Positions 1 to 9,721 of a stretch of 64,000 bases of DNA are shown in pieces. A program made the position numbers and the translations under genes. The stretch comes from Phaeosphaeria sp. MPI-PUGE-AT-0046c (taxonomy: Eukaryota > Ascomycota > Dothideomycetes > Pleosporales > Phaeosphaeriaceae), in contig JAGTJN010000002.1 of assembly GCA_020747045.1 (NCBI GenBank), positions 868,001 through 932,000 of the forward strand, given 5' to 3'. A model generated the notes under the pieces. That model did not search any database. It was not told where the DNA came from and saw only the letters and a list, made by a program, of their open reading frames with translations. The stretch's first letter is position 1. Every line of letters begins with the position of its first letter.

Positions 1-827
1 TGACACGGTCATGGGCAAATTGCTGGGCGGTGGGGGGAGCAATGGAAAGACCGGGAGGAGGACCTTTTCTGCGTGAAGTCTGCGGGGTCTTGATGGGCCG
101 TCCAAATGCACCCGTCTCGGCGTGGCGTGGGACGTCGTCTTCAGGTCCCGGGCCCTTGGGGCCAGTCTTCTGGCGGGCCTCGATGATTTGCCTTTGTCGT
201 TCTCTTACATCGAGACTCCGCTGGAGCTGCTCGCGCATCGTGGGGTCCTGGGTGTGGAAGCCAGGGGACAGGCAGGCAAGACCAACGTCCATGAAGTTGG
301 CGCTGCCCTGGCCCGAGGGTCTGGCGGTCAGGGCGCCCGAGGAGTGGACGATGTTGTGGTTGTTGGAGAGATTGAGGCGCTGGGGTCGGTGGCGGGTGGT
401 GGTGGGCATGTCGGGCGAGTCGGGCTCCTTCTTGACGACAATCTTGGGAGCTGGGCCGCGAGACCTGCTGGACGAGGGGCGGTTAGACATGACATCTCTG
501 CGTGGAGGAGACATGGAGGTGGAGGTGGGAGAGCCTGCGCTGGGGGGGCGGGCGGAAGAAGAAGAAGAGGAGCGAGTGGATAGACTAAAAGACGTACGAA
601 AGAGGTGAGCGCTTGCCATCGCCTCTGAATGCTGGTGCATCACTACTGGTGGAGGTAGGTGAAGCATCTTGGGGCAGTCTGGAGGGTTTGGAGGGCGTCA
701 CGGCGTGGGGAGAAGAAGTCGAGGGCGCGATGCTGGCATATACTCTGGCGGGCTTGGAGCCGTCGGCGGAGGCAGCTGGTGCGGCATGCTGGGCAGGGAT
801 GCTGGGATTCGCGACAGCGGTGGTCAT
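1..827 (-). CDS. Hypothetical low-complexity protein, 5' part (runs off left edge)
   Basis: Function not recognised. The start is the ATG at 827. Exon 1 (827-598) is Ala/Ser/Pro-rich. A 58-nt intron (597-540) has a GTACGT donor and a C-rich tract before its CAG. Exon 2 then stays open from 539 to the window edge, and the splice keeps the reading phase. Exon 2 encodes an Arg/Ser-rich stretch, an acidic KKEPDSPD segment, a conserved-looking region with GALTARPSG and a charged RERQRQIIEARQK helix. The KxEPDS-type motif resembles a SUMO-consensus tail in nuclear proteins, so a nuclear role is possible but unproven. The overlapping plus-strand frames at 30-608 are shadows. The exon join is inferred. 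Confidence 0.6.
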
Positions 828-3800
828 GGTCGCGGCGTGGTCGGGCAGCGTGGCTCGGAGTGTCAAGTGAGAGGGGGATTGTCGCAGGGCTGCTTGGACA
901 GTCGAGCAAGTCCGCAAACACGTAGCGTCGAGGAACAGCCTCAGCCAGGAGAATCAAGGGGGGCAAGGAGCGGCACTTGTAATTAGGGCCAGGCGGGCGT
1001 GCGTGGGCAGAGGGAGGAGGCGTGGTGGAGGCCGTCGCAGAGGAACGGGCACAGGATAATTCTCACCTATACTTCTTAACCTTACTCAGACACCCACGAC
1101 GACGCCTACAGTGCTGGGTCAACTGGCTAGCACTGACACGCCGCATGCATATCGAGCCGGACGCAGCAGGGGCAAGGCCATGGTTTGACATGGGCGTGTT
1201 AGCGCCAGTTGGAGACGAGGGCGATTAGACGGCAGCCGTGCAGGCCACGAGCGCCACAGAGAGTCCGCCTGTTTCGGCCTGCCGTTGGTCGCCCGCGCTG
1301 AGCCTGTCGCCATCGCGAAGCCTGCCCGCTGCACGCCGTCGCCGTCTGCTCGCTGCGACGACGAGGGCGCGGCGGCGGCGCGGCCAGTCAAGTCAGCGCT
1401 GCGCTGCGCTCCTCTGCGCTCCTCTGCGCAGCTCGTGCAGCCCGTCGAGCGCTCGCCCCGACACAGACGCCAGCTTGCGTGCGACGACGGCCCTGAGTGG
1501 CACGCCTGGTGCTTCCAATACTCGGGCCAGGCCAATCGCAGTGGGTGAAACACCAGCGCGTCTCAAAAGACAATGGCTCTGGCTGTGTCCCCTTTGGGAC
1601 GCCGCGGGCGGGGTGACGAGCAGCGCCCCACGGCTTATTGGCCACCAGCAACCGTTCGTGTCTGCGCAGCTGTGCGGCGTTTCAGCGCCAATTCCCAAGG
1701 CGCACTCGCACGTGAACGAAGCGCCGACGCTCGACTGCAAATTCTCCGTCGCCGCTTCTGCCTCTTTGGCAGCGTTCACCCGGCCGAGCGAGATTCAAGA
1801 TTCATGTCACGCGGTAGCGCTGCTGGCTGACTCTCCCTCTCCCTTTTCACGCTGCACTGTCGGCTAGCTACCGTACTTTCTCTCGAGTCAGCGTCCTATA
1901 AGGACACCACTACACCCGCCTCGCGTCACAAGACCCGACCGCAACCAACACCTACACAAACACCCTCCCTCTGCACCTCTCTGCAGCATGCACGAGCCGA
2001 GCATTACCCTCATCCTCCAATCTGGCCGTCACGAGAAACCCCCATCTCCATGTTTCATGCTCCTCATCACTGCATGTTTCTCATTTCTTCAAAAATATGT
2101 CGCTGTAGATTCGCTCATGCGTGCCTACTCACGTCCCCCGTGCTTCCACACGGTAGCCCATCCAAGCACATGCGAACCCTGCGTCTCGCATCCCAGTGAC
2201 TAGCATCTGCCACGCGACTATGCCCAGGACTACTCGCACACGAGAACCGACCACCGTGAACCCGGCTTGTCTCTCTCATCTTTTCATATGCTATCGCTTC
2301 TGCTCGCCTACACTAGGTCTACCTCCTTGCGCCGACCGCACCAGAGAGCACCCTTCATTTTCCCGGACCCCGGTCTATAGGATGGACAGGTACGGCTGGT
2401 AAACCGCGGCCGCCACAGCAGATCTGGGTAATTTCAACGTCCCAATGCGGTCGTCGGCCATTGCCTTTTCGATGCGGAACATGTGGGGACTAGACACTCA
2501 CATGCATACAACCGAGCGACCGGGACAAGGCCTTTGAGCACTAATGTTCAACCAGCAAGTGATCTGCTGGCGATCTATTTTGAGCCCGTCTGATTGCTTT
2601 GGCGATGGCGCACTCTGGCAGCCTGCCACGACCTCTCCTCCGGGATGGTCTAGAAGAATGCGCGGTACGTCTCGAGTTGAGCGCCTTGGCGTGATCAAGA
2701 CCACATTGCATACAACTCGACCATGGTTGGGGTCGTTAATTGAATTATCACAAACACACTCTGGTGCGGAAAGCCACCTGCACTTCATGTTTCCACTGTA
2801 CCCGCCGGCGGCAGACACGGTAGGACTGCCAGATCAAACACCAAACACCCTCTATTCGACACAACATGTCACCGCAGAATTTTATTCAGACATTATTCCG
2901 CATGGTCTGCTATTCTGCCTCGGCAGTCTGCAGCCTATCCTGCACCACTCTGCAGTGTACTTGTACACACCCCACCTCCATATTGACTTCCTCCATGCCG
3001 TGACTCCATACACTGCTCTTTGCGACTATGGGATGCCGTCCTACGTTTGAAAAGTACTCTGCAAAGACCATTTCAAGCCCCTCATGACCCGTTCGAGCAT
3101 GTACATTGTCTACCATTGCGTCGTACCAATAACTGATCTTCACCCGCTGTCGCACGGAATGTGGGACGCACTGCACGTCGACCGTTTCGAATGACGTGCA
3201 GCTCGAGGTGTAACACTACTAGCAATTGCTTCTCATGAGGTTTCGAAACATGAACTGTACACTGTACGATTTCATCGCAAACCAAGCATCGCGTCGAATG
3301 CAACGCTGATCTGACCGGGCTTTGTTCTTGGAATAAAAGAGCAAATTCCGTCTCACGCATGGTTTGAAGATTGTACTACATGCCCCGAACCCCCAGGTAC
3401 AGCATCGGAGGATTTCCTCGAAACGTTCTCTGTGCGACCGTGGTGCGCACGTCCAAAGGAGACACCACAGCTCGCGTGCGGGATCTACATTTGCTGTGTC
3501 GTAGTCTTCGCGCAATGTGATTGATTGTATGACTCTGCTATTACTGTGCGACATCAAGATTGGGCGAGAAGAATACAGTGGATGCTGGCCATCACGTGAT
3601 TGTGCCTTGTTCGTCCTGGCCAATAACAACCGTGTCCTTTGGGATGCATGTATATTCAAACACATAGACGGGCACTTGGTGTTCAGTGGGCCAGCATATA
3701 GTGTCAGCTAGAGCACCTCAACCATACCAAGATGATCAATTCCTGCAGGTCCGAACTCAATCCCGGACTCCTCTCATCTCTGTGCCTTCTCTACCGATCT

Positions 3801-4295
3801 CCGCCAATACTACCACAATCACTTACGAGCATGATACTGCCACAGTCTCATGAAAGTCGTCGATTTGATGTGGGCGATTCACAAGGGGCATTCGACTGAC
3901 ATAGTTTACAAACTGCCCATCTACTGTCAGGATCAGGAATTGACAAGCCAAAAGCGCCGCAATGAGGGGAAAACTAGAGCTGAGGCGGATGGTTGCTTAG
4001 GAAATTTAATAATACTCGCGCTGTGCAATCTTACTTACTCTCTCCCCTTCCAGGCGTCAACCACACACTCTTCATCATCGTCACCGCAATCATGCAAGCA
4101 GCGATCACATAGCATGTGTCCAAGGCAGTTCCTCAAATCAGTAGACAACAGACCGCATGTAGGCGAACCTCCATGCTGCGTTATAGACGATGTCTCGAAG
4201 CAAAATCATGCCAGTGGCGAGCTGGAAAATGGTGCTGTTGATAGAGACGTACTTGACGCGACTTTCATCGCCGAGGCCGAGCACGACAGTGACTT
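828..4295. other. Gene-poor region, no supported gene
   Basis: About 3.5 kb upstream of the left-edge gene. The GC-rich part (1200-1900) contains long chance frames in several registers with repetitive Arg/Ala/Ser composition and no recognisable domain. A short TATA-like TATAAGG near 1905, followed by a CA-rich stretch, could be a plus-strand promoter, but nothing convincing follows it. A minus-strand frame at 2910-3176 looks somewhat protein-like but matches no family I know and lacks a clear start. Confidence 0.5.
1396..1432. repeat. Short GC-rich tandem repeat
   Basis: Reiterated CTGCG/CTCCTCTGCG units occur in tandem in this otherwise non-coding GC-rich stretch. This is a microsatellite-like array with no evidence of function. 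It explains part of the spurious long open frames around it. Confidence 0.6.
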
Positions 4296-5257
4296 CTACA
4301 CCAGCCATTTAAGGGACTGCGTCAAGGCTGTTGTGAAAAGGCGCACATTCCCACTGAGTGAGTTCATAGTATACATGCGATCTTGCTCCGGAATGTGCTT
4401 CTTATTGGTATTCATGTCCCTTGTTGTTGGAAACTTGAGACACGGTGCATTTCTATGCTTCCTCATCCATTTCACTGCTTCTTCGGCGTCACTGTGCAGC
4501 CCGAGATGCGATGGAAGTTTTTGCATATTCTTTTGAATGCAATGTGCGAGCTTCGCCGCCACAGGAAATTTTACTACACCCCGCTCACTGAGTGTCTTGT
4601 TGCTGCATCATCTTCTTCTTACCAGTACCTTCATGTTGTGGTAGATTTTTTGCAATACCTTCTTCATGAAGTGACATGGCATTCGCTGGGTGTTCAGTGG
4701 TTGAACTTCCAGTCTTTTGTTCTTGGTGGACTTTTTTGTTGTGTAGCTCTTGGTCACTGTATGACCAGCGGTTGAGGGTGATGTGGAACCGGCAGCTGGT
4801 GTGATATAGCATGGCTCTAGTGATAGGCGGAGGAAAGGTGAAGTTACTGCATTCTCTTGCTATTGTGGAGAGCGTCTGGTACTCAGTGATTTGCGAGACA
4901 TTCGTGAACGCTTGAAGATTCGTTCATCATTAACATCTACCAGGATGTCAAGCATTGTCTCGAGTTCATGTCTGAGGTTGTGGTTCTGCCCGCGGAGTTC
5001 TTGGAGTGCGGGTCAGGTTGCCCCTGAACATCGGCCAGATAAAGAACGACGAGTGGTCTTTATCTAGCCAATCTGCCAAGGCCGCCATTCATACATGATG
5101 AAAGTTGAGTGTTCTGCTTGCTGATATACTCAGATGCAAATGCACCCAGATCAAACACTCGCTGTTCAAGTTTGCCAATACGTGTCTGGCTGCCTTGCGC
5201 TCGGGCAACTCGACAAATCATTGGAACGTGTGATTGATGCGAGTGCTTGTTTGCCAC
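4296..5257 (-). pseudogene. Decayed protein-coding gene with in-frame nonsense codons
   Basis: Read on the minus strand, one frame from about 5010 to 4296 gives protein-like sequence. It starts with a coiled-coil-like segment (LQELRGQNHNLRHELE), continues through a Ser/Thr/Lys-rich linker and ends with a segment containing KFPVAAKLAHCIQK and DAEEAVKWMRKH, then a TAG at 4296-4298. The frame is broken by TGA (5013-5015), TAG (4860-4862) and TGA (4608-4610). A second frame at 5060-5257 holds another helical stretch (RIGKLEQRVFDLGAFASEY) that plausibly belongs to the same ancestral protein. Each stop is one C-to-T change from CGA or CAG. I do not recognise the family. No intron of credible size removes all the stops. 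Confidence 0.55.
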
Positions 5258-5511
5258 AGCTGCTTCAAATTAGTGATTGTCATTCTCGAGGTAGCCTTCC
5301 ATGCTACAAAGGTAGATTGTTGAACTTCGGCCCCACATACCGAGACTCAATCAGCCCCGCGCTTGAAAACTCTTCCAACAGCAATGTCATCAACACAACA
5401 GGCTAGGCCACTACTACAATGTGACTACGCTGGATTTTGATTCTGGTGACTCCTGTTCTAGAGTAAATATATATTGGTTAATTGCCAAAGCACCATAATC
5501 AAACAACCATT

Positions 5512-5603
5512 GGTCGCTTAGCTCAGTTGGTTAGAGCGTGGTGCTAATAGCTTTACAAAGCCTTGATACGCCAAGGTCGCGAGTTCGACCCTCGTAGTGA
5601 CCA
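5512..5603 (+). tRNA. tRNA-Ile (anticodon AAT), with intron
   Basis: The acceptor stem GGTCGCT (5512-5518) pairs with AGTGACC (5596-5602), and the discriminator base is A5603. The D arm, TTCGACC T loop and A/B box promoter elements are all visible. The anticodon AAT is at 5546-5548. An 18-nt intron (5550-5567) lies one base 3' of the anticodon, the canonical position for eukaryotic tRNA introns. Removing it gives a 74-nt tRNA. No CCA is encoded, as expected in a nuclear genome. Confidence 0.95.
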
Positions 5604-5606
5604 TTC

Positions 5607-5611
5607 TTTTT
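5607..5611 (+). terminator. RNA polymerase III terminator
   Basis: A run of five T residues begins four bases after the tRNA-Ile 3' end. This is the usual Pol III stop signal. Confidence 0.85.
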
Positions 5612-6244
5612 GCTCTGCTTTGTTTCTGGGGGTGTTGAGTTGTTGTGGTGGTGGTCCAGGGGCTGGTGGCTGTGAAGGTTGAGTTTGGGGCATGTCCGGC
5701 AACACCACAACCATTGAGTCCCATGATGTCCCACCCGAACATCAAAGAGAGGCTTAACCGTGTATAAGGTGACTTAAGGCGGAGCTATATCATTTTTGCT
5801 CATAGCGACAGATTTCACTCACCAAATACGCCTATTCGGAATCGATGCGTCTTTGCTGCAATGTCAACAGGCAATGGTGTTCAATACTATGTCTTCAGAC
5901 AGACAGTGACCTCCTAAAAAGCAATTTGGTTGCCGGAATTAGGCCTGCTACTTAGCCACGATTAGGCGCTTACCAGTTGCAGGCGGACTGACACTGAGCG
6001 TAGTGGAGGCTGAGTCCCCCCAAGACCTCAGCCTTCACAAAAGAACTGAGATTTCCGCAGCGTAGTACGCCCAATACTCTTAGAACTTCTGGCTGCGCGA
6101 TATTTCTGACCCTACTGGTAGCATACTACATTCCGTCGACCTGCTGGCATCGTTTACTCTCTTCTCTGCCCAAGTTATTCAGCCTTGCGCCTTTGATGAC
6201 TCGTTTACTCAAAGAGAAAGACTTTTCTCCTCACAACAGCCATC
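5612..6244. other. Intergenic, nothing identified
   Basis: Between the tRNA and the STAND-type gene I see no coding frame. The minus-strand frames at 5518-5745 are translations through the tRNA. The last 70 bases are pyrimidine-rich and likely form the core promoter or 5' UTR of the next gene. Confidence 0.5.
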
Positions 6245-7973
6245 ATGGCTGGTCCTCTTAGCGTCACGGCGAGTGTAGTTGCAGTTGTCACGGCCGGTGT
6301 TATTATCGCGAAGGGGCTGTATCAGATTGCCGACAATATGGGTTCAGCTGGTCAAGAAGTCCGCATATATGCCTCCGACATACAACTCATGGCCAGCGTC
6401 CTTGAAGGTATAGGCGATCAACTCCAGAAGAAAACAAGGCAGTCATGGTCCAAAGCCGAAGGCGTGATAGAGGATATCTTGAACGTGTGCAAGAACATCC
6501 TTGGAGCCATGGACCAGATACAAGCAACACTGGTGCCATTGCTCGTGCGATACAAAGATAGCAACAAGAAGCTTCGACAAGTTCGTGCGTGGGTTTGGTG
6601 GTTCTTCAAATACAAGGACAAGATGCTGTCGTACAGGCAGAACCTTCACAACCTAAATGTCACGCTCAATACGCACCTTGCGGCGATGAAGTTGAATACA
6701 GCTGATAATGTGACTATAAATATCAGGTGCGTTACTACTACGAGAGTTTGGAGTACACTGACTGGATGTGTAGTGTACAACAATCTACGCTGCAACTGTG
6801 CGTGGAAAAAGCAAAGAAGTTACTTCATGGCAGAACACGGCCACAGCTCATGAGTAAGGTTTCTTCTCAAGGAAGAGGAATCACTGGTGATAGCATTCGT
6901 ACGAGACGCTCATCCTTACGAGCGAACGGCGTCGCGCAGAACGGAGCGGAGTCTACATCAAGACCGGACATAATTGATTTCGACGATGATGAGCAGCAAA
7001 AATCAAGACTGCGATGCATGGGCGACATGTCTCAGGCACTCATACTGTATTCCTTGCAAGAGAATAAGGTTGACGAAGTTGCCGATGGCTTGGACGTGGA
7101 CGAGGTTGCCAACGTGGAAAGCTCGATCCTCGGTACTTTGGACGGAACACCTGACAACTTCTCTCAGGACATGTGGGAGGATCTGGGCTCCATAATTCGC
7201 AAATTTGTTCGATATGCTGAAGAAGTGCACCAAGCCTCAAAGGGCTCACCGCCGCAGACTCTCCCACTCTTTTCAGCGACTAAAATTCACCCGCCTACCA
7301 TTTGTAGTGAGAATGTTGAGTTCGTGTCTGGTGAAGTTCCTGTAGCAGGAAGTACATGCAACATTTCTAGAAACTCCATCACAAGAAACACCAACGATCA
7401 GTTCTTGAAGCTCAAGAACATCGATGGCAAGACTTATCTTTTTCCATATGAGAAAGTCAGATCCTGGCGCGTAAGTACCAATTCACGGTACAAATAAATC
7501 CACACTCACACATTACAGGGTGCACGTTCGGCACTCCTTTCTCTAAAGTTCCCCCAGCTCATAACGCCCCATGAAGAAGTATGGGCTTTGGAAGCCAAAA
7601 GAAATGTTCAATATATACAGACAGGAATGTTTTTGGTCGCATGATAGATATCAAGGCTAAAGCGGTCTTTGATAATGATCTATTCAACTTGGTAGGGCCC
7701 CAAGGGCTCCTCATCCTCCCACGGTTCTGGTCCAAGACCATTCAACCTGGTTGGACTGTGGAGTTGCAGTTCGAGGATATCATCGAGTGGCCTGGCAAGG
7801 AGAATACCAGTTCAAACAATCTTGAGAAAGCGATGGTACGGCAGTCTCAAGAAACGGCGGATCTTGAATACGGCGATCGATATTCAAGCATATTTGGCAA
7901 GTTCTTGAAGCGAGAGGAGGATAGATCCCCTATGAGGACAACATATCCCTCGGCAAAGGAGTCGTTTGATTGA
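6245..7973 (+). CDS. STAND-type N-terminal / ubiquitin-like (ULD) domain protein, apparently frameshifted
   Basis: Exon 1 (6245-6726) opens with MAGPLSVTASVVAVVTAG, the typical start of the fungal N-terminal domain found in STAND/NLR-like proteins, followed by helices. Intron 1 is 6727-6773. Exon 2 (6774-7470) is a charged linker ending at the start of a ULD-like domain (LKLKNIDGKTYLFPYEKV). Intron 2 is 7471-7518. Exon 3 continues the ULD (KFPQLITPHEEVWALEAKR) but stops at TGA 7642-7644, giving about 434 aa. The missing domain end (LVGPQGLLILPRFW, IQPGW) sits in another frame that runs to 7973. A one-base indel near 7615-7630 would join the two. It is either a recent pseudogene or a sequence error. 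Related proteins are discussed in fungal heterokaryon incompatibility and signalling, but the role here is unknown. Confidence 0.7.
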
Positions 7974-9721
7974 GAAATGGAGACTTTGCGAAGGAATGGT
8001 CGACATTTGTATGGGAGGTGACTGCGAAGCCTGAGATTTGAGAACCCACCCTTCCTAATACATCCTGCGGGAGGATGGCGCACTAGGAAATACGCCTAGT
8101 ACACCTTGTTTACTGCCCGCCAAACAGAGGAGGCAGTTGGTTCGAGTCTAGCTCCCTCACGCCCCTTTGAGAAGGCATAATTAATAGTAGCTCGACGAAG
8201 AGAGTTCCCGGGGGAAGGTCTAACCTTAAGGTAGAATATAGCTAGATAGTGTACCATAGCAGTGTATCGAATGAAGAACCTATCATGTAGAACTATGGCA
8301 CAAATGAACTAGTCAAACTTGGAAAATGAAAGCTGGAAGCTCAAAAAGAGCAAGACATTTCATTCAAAGTGAAACACCTCATAGAACACTATACATCTCT
8401 CGAATTATCTTGACGCACTTTGCACATCATTGTACTCACAAATATAACCTCTTTCAACTTATCAGTGAGTCATCTCTTGGACCTTTCTGTAGAAGTTGTT
8501 GTGGCTACTCTAATCGAAGTATGACATGGCCCGGACCAAAACAAACATAGGTAGCAAAAGGTACAATATAGTCCGACGTCCCATATTAAAGCCCTGTCAT
8601 AGGCCCCGCAATTTTTCATACCTTTTCCATCAACAATTTGATCTCCATGCTTCAAAGAGCGTGCATGGTTACAGCTCGCTGTTACCTATCGTACCATGGC
8701 GTGTTCTGTACGCTTCTGTTTAACGACACACATGATTTGACACTAGCTTCTTTAACTTAGTACCTTCGCATCCTCTGAATCCCGTCACTAAAAAACGAAG
8801 TCACCCAATATATTCGCTCCAACTATAGTCAAAGAGTATCCCACTTCTTCAACATTAAACACGACACTCCCACTAACCTATCCCATCCCCTCTACCACTT
8901 CACTTCTCTGAGTCTACTCTGTCAGCATTCTCCTCGCCGCTTCATTCGGCCTCACCAACGCCAACTCTTGCAGAGCCAGCGTCTTGGGGCCAGTCGAGAA
9001 TTCTGGCGTGCTCAATGGCGTTTCACTTACTTTCACTCCACCAAACGATCGTGGCCGAAGGATAAAGCCGAGGATCCAAGCCTATCCACAATTCAGGAAC
9101 TTTAGCCGCAGCCCAGACCTAGATTCGGAAGAAACAACTTCGCTTCTGTACTATGATTCCAGTTTGCTTCGAATTCGCCATGATGCAGTGCTTAGAAGTC
9201 ATTCTCAAGGTGCTTTTATGTTCGCTCAACTAGCTGTCTTCTTTGAGGACTGTTAGCAATTCGTTTTATAGTTTTGTTTTCTTCGAAAATTCGACAGCGA
9301 GGTGCACGTTCGTAGAATTTGATAGAAGGTTAAATTACATTTAAAAAAGATAAGCTCCACTGTCGTATGGCAGGCAATGACCGAGGCCCACATCCTTTTA
9401 GAGTACATCGTAGTTGTTTTAGGGGAGCTGATGGGTTGAGCATTTGATACGCCATGATGCTCCAAATCGCGCATAAAGAATTGTTGAAGTTTGTAGAAAA
9501 TGCATTAAAAGACAAGCACGCTGTCATGCTCTCGTAAATCAAGTACCCTACTTGGTCATGTTTCATGCCATACCGCTCCATCCCATAATGCAAACAGTGT
9601 TCAAAATGCTTCCATGCCCTGTTGATGCATATGACATTTCTATGCGCCGTTGCGCCATACATGCTTTCAAATTTGAACCCCATTGTAAGCAATAGAACGC
9701 CTTCTCAAAATGATGATTCGG
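7974..9721. other. AT-richer intergenic region, no supported gene
   Basis: Roughly 1.75 kb without a convincing gene. A plus-strand frame at 8984-9256 (about 90 codons) has acceptable amino-acid composition but no ATG, no recognisable motif and no clear splice partners. A tRNA-like B-box string near 8135 has no matching acceptor stem upstream. Confidence 0.45.

Noticed and set aside
1238..1867. 209-codon plus-strand frame
   Set aside because: Arg/Ala/Ser/Pro composition driven by GC-rich DNA, overlaps other long frames on both strands, no domain or splice context.
2910..3176. Minus-strand 88-codon frame
   Set aside because: Composition is protein-like but no start codon, no family and no splice partners could be found.
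3850..4536. 228-codon plus-strand frame
   Set aside because: Lies antisense to the better-supported minus-strand relic; cysteine- and phenylalanine-rich end looks like a reverse-strand artefact.
5518..5745. Minus-strand frames with TRVELATLAYQGF-type text
   Set aside because: Translation through the tRNA-Ile gene, a well-known annotation artefact.
8110..8170. tRNA-like GGTTCGAGTCT B box
   Set aside because: No matching acceptor stem or A box at the right distance.
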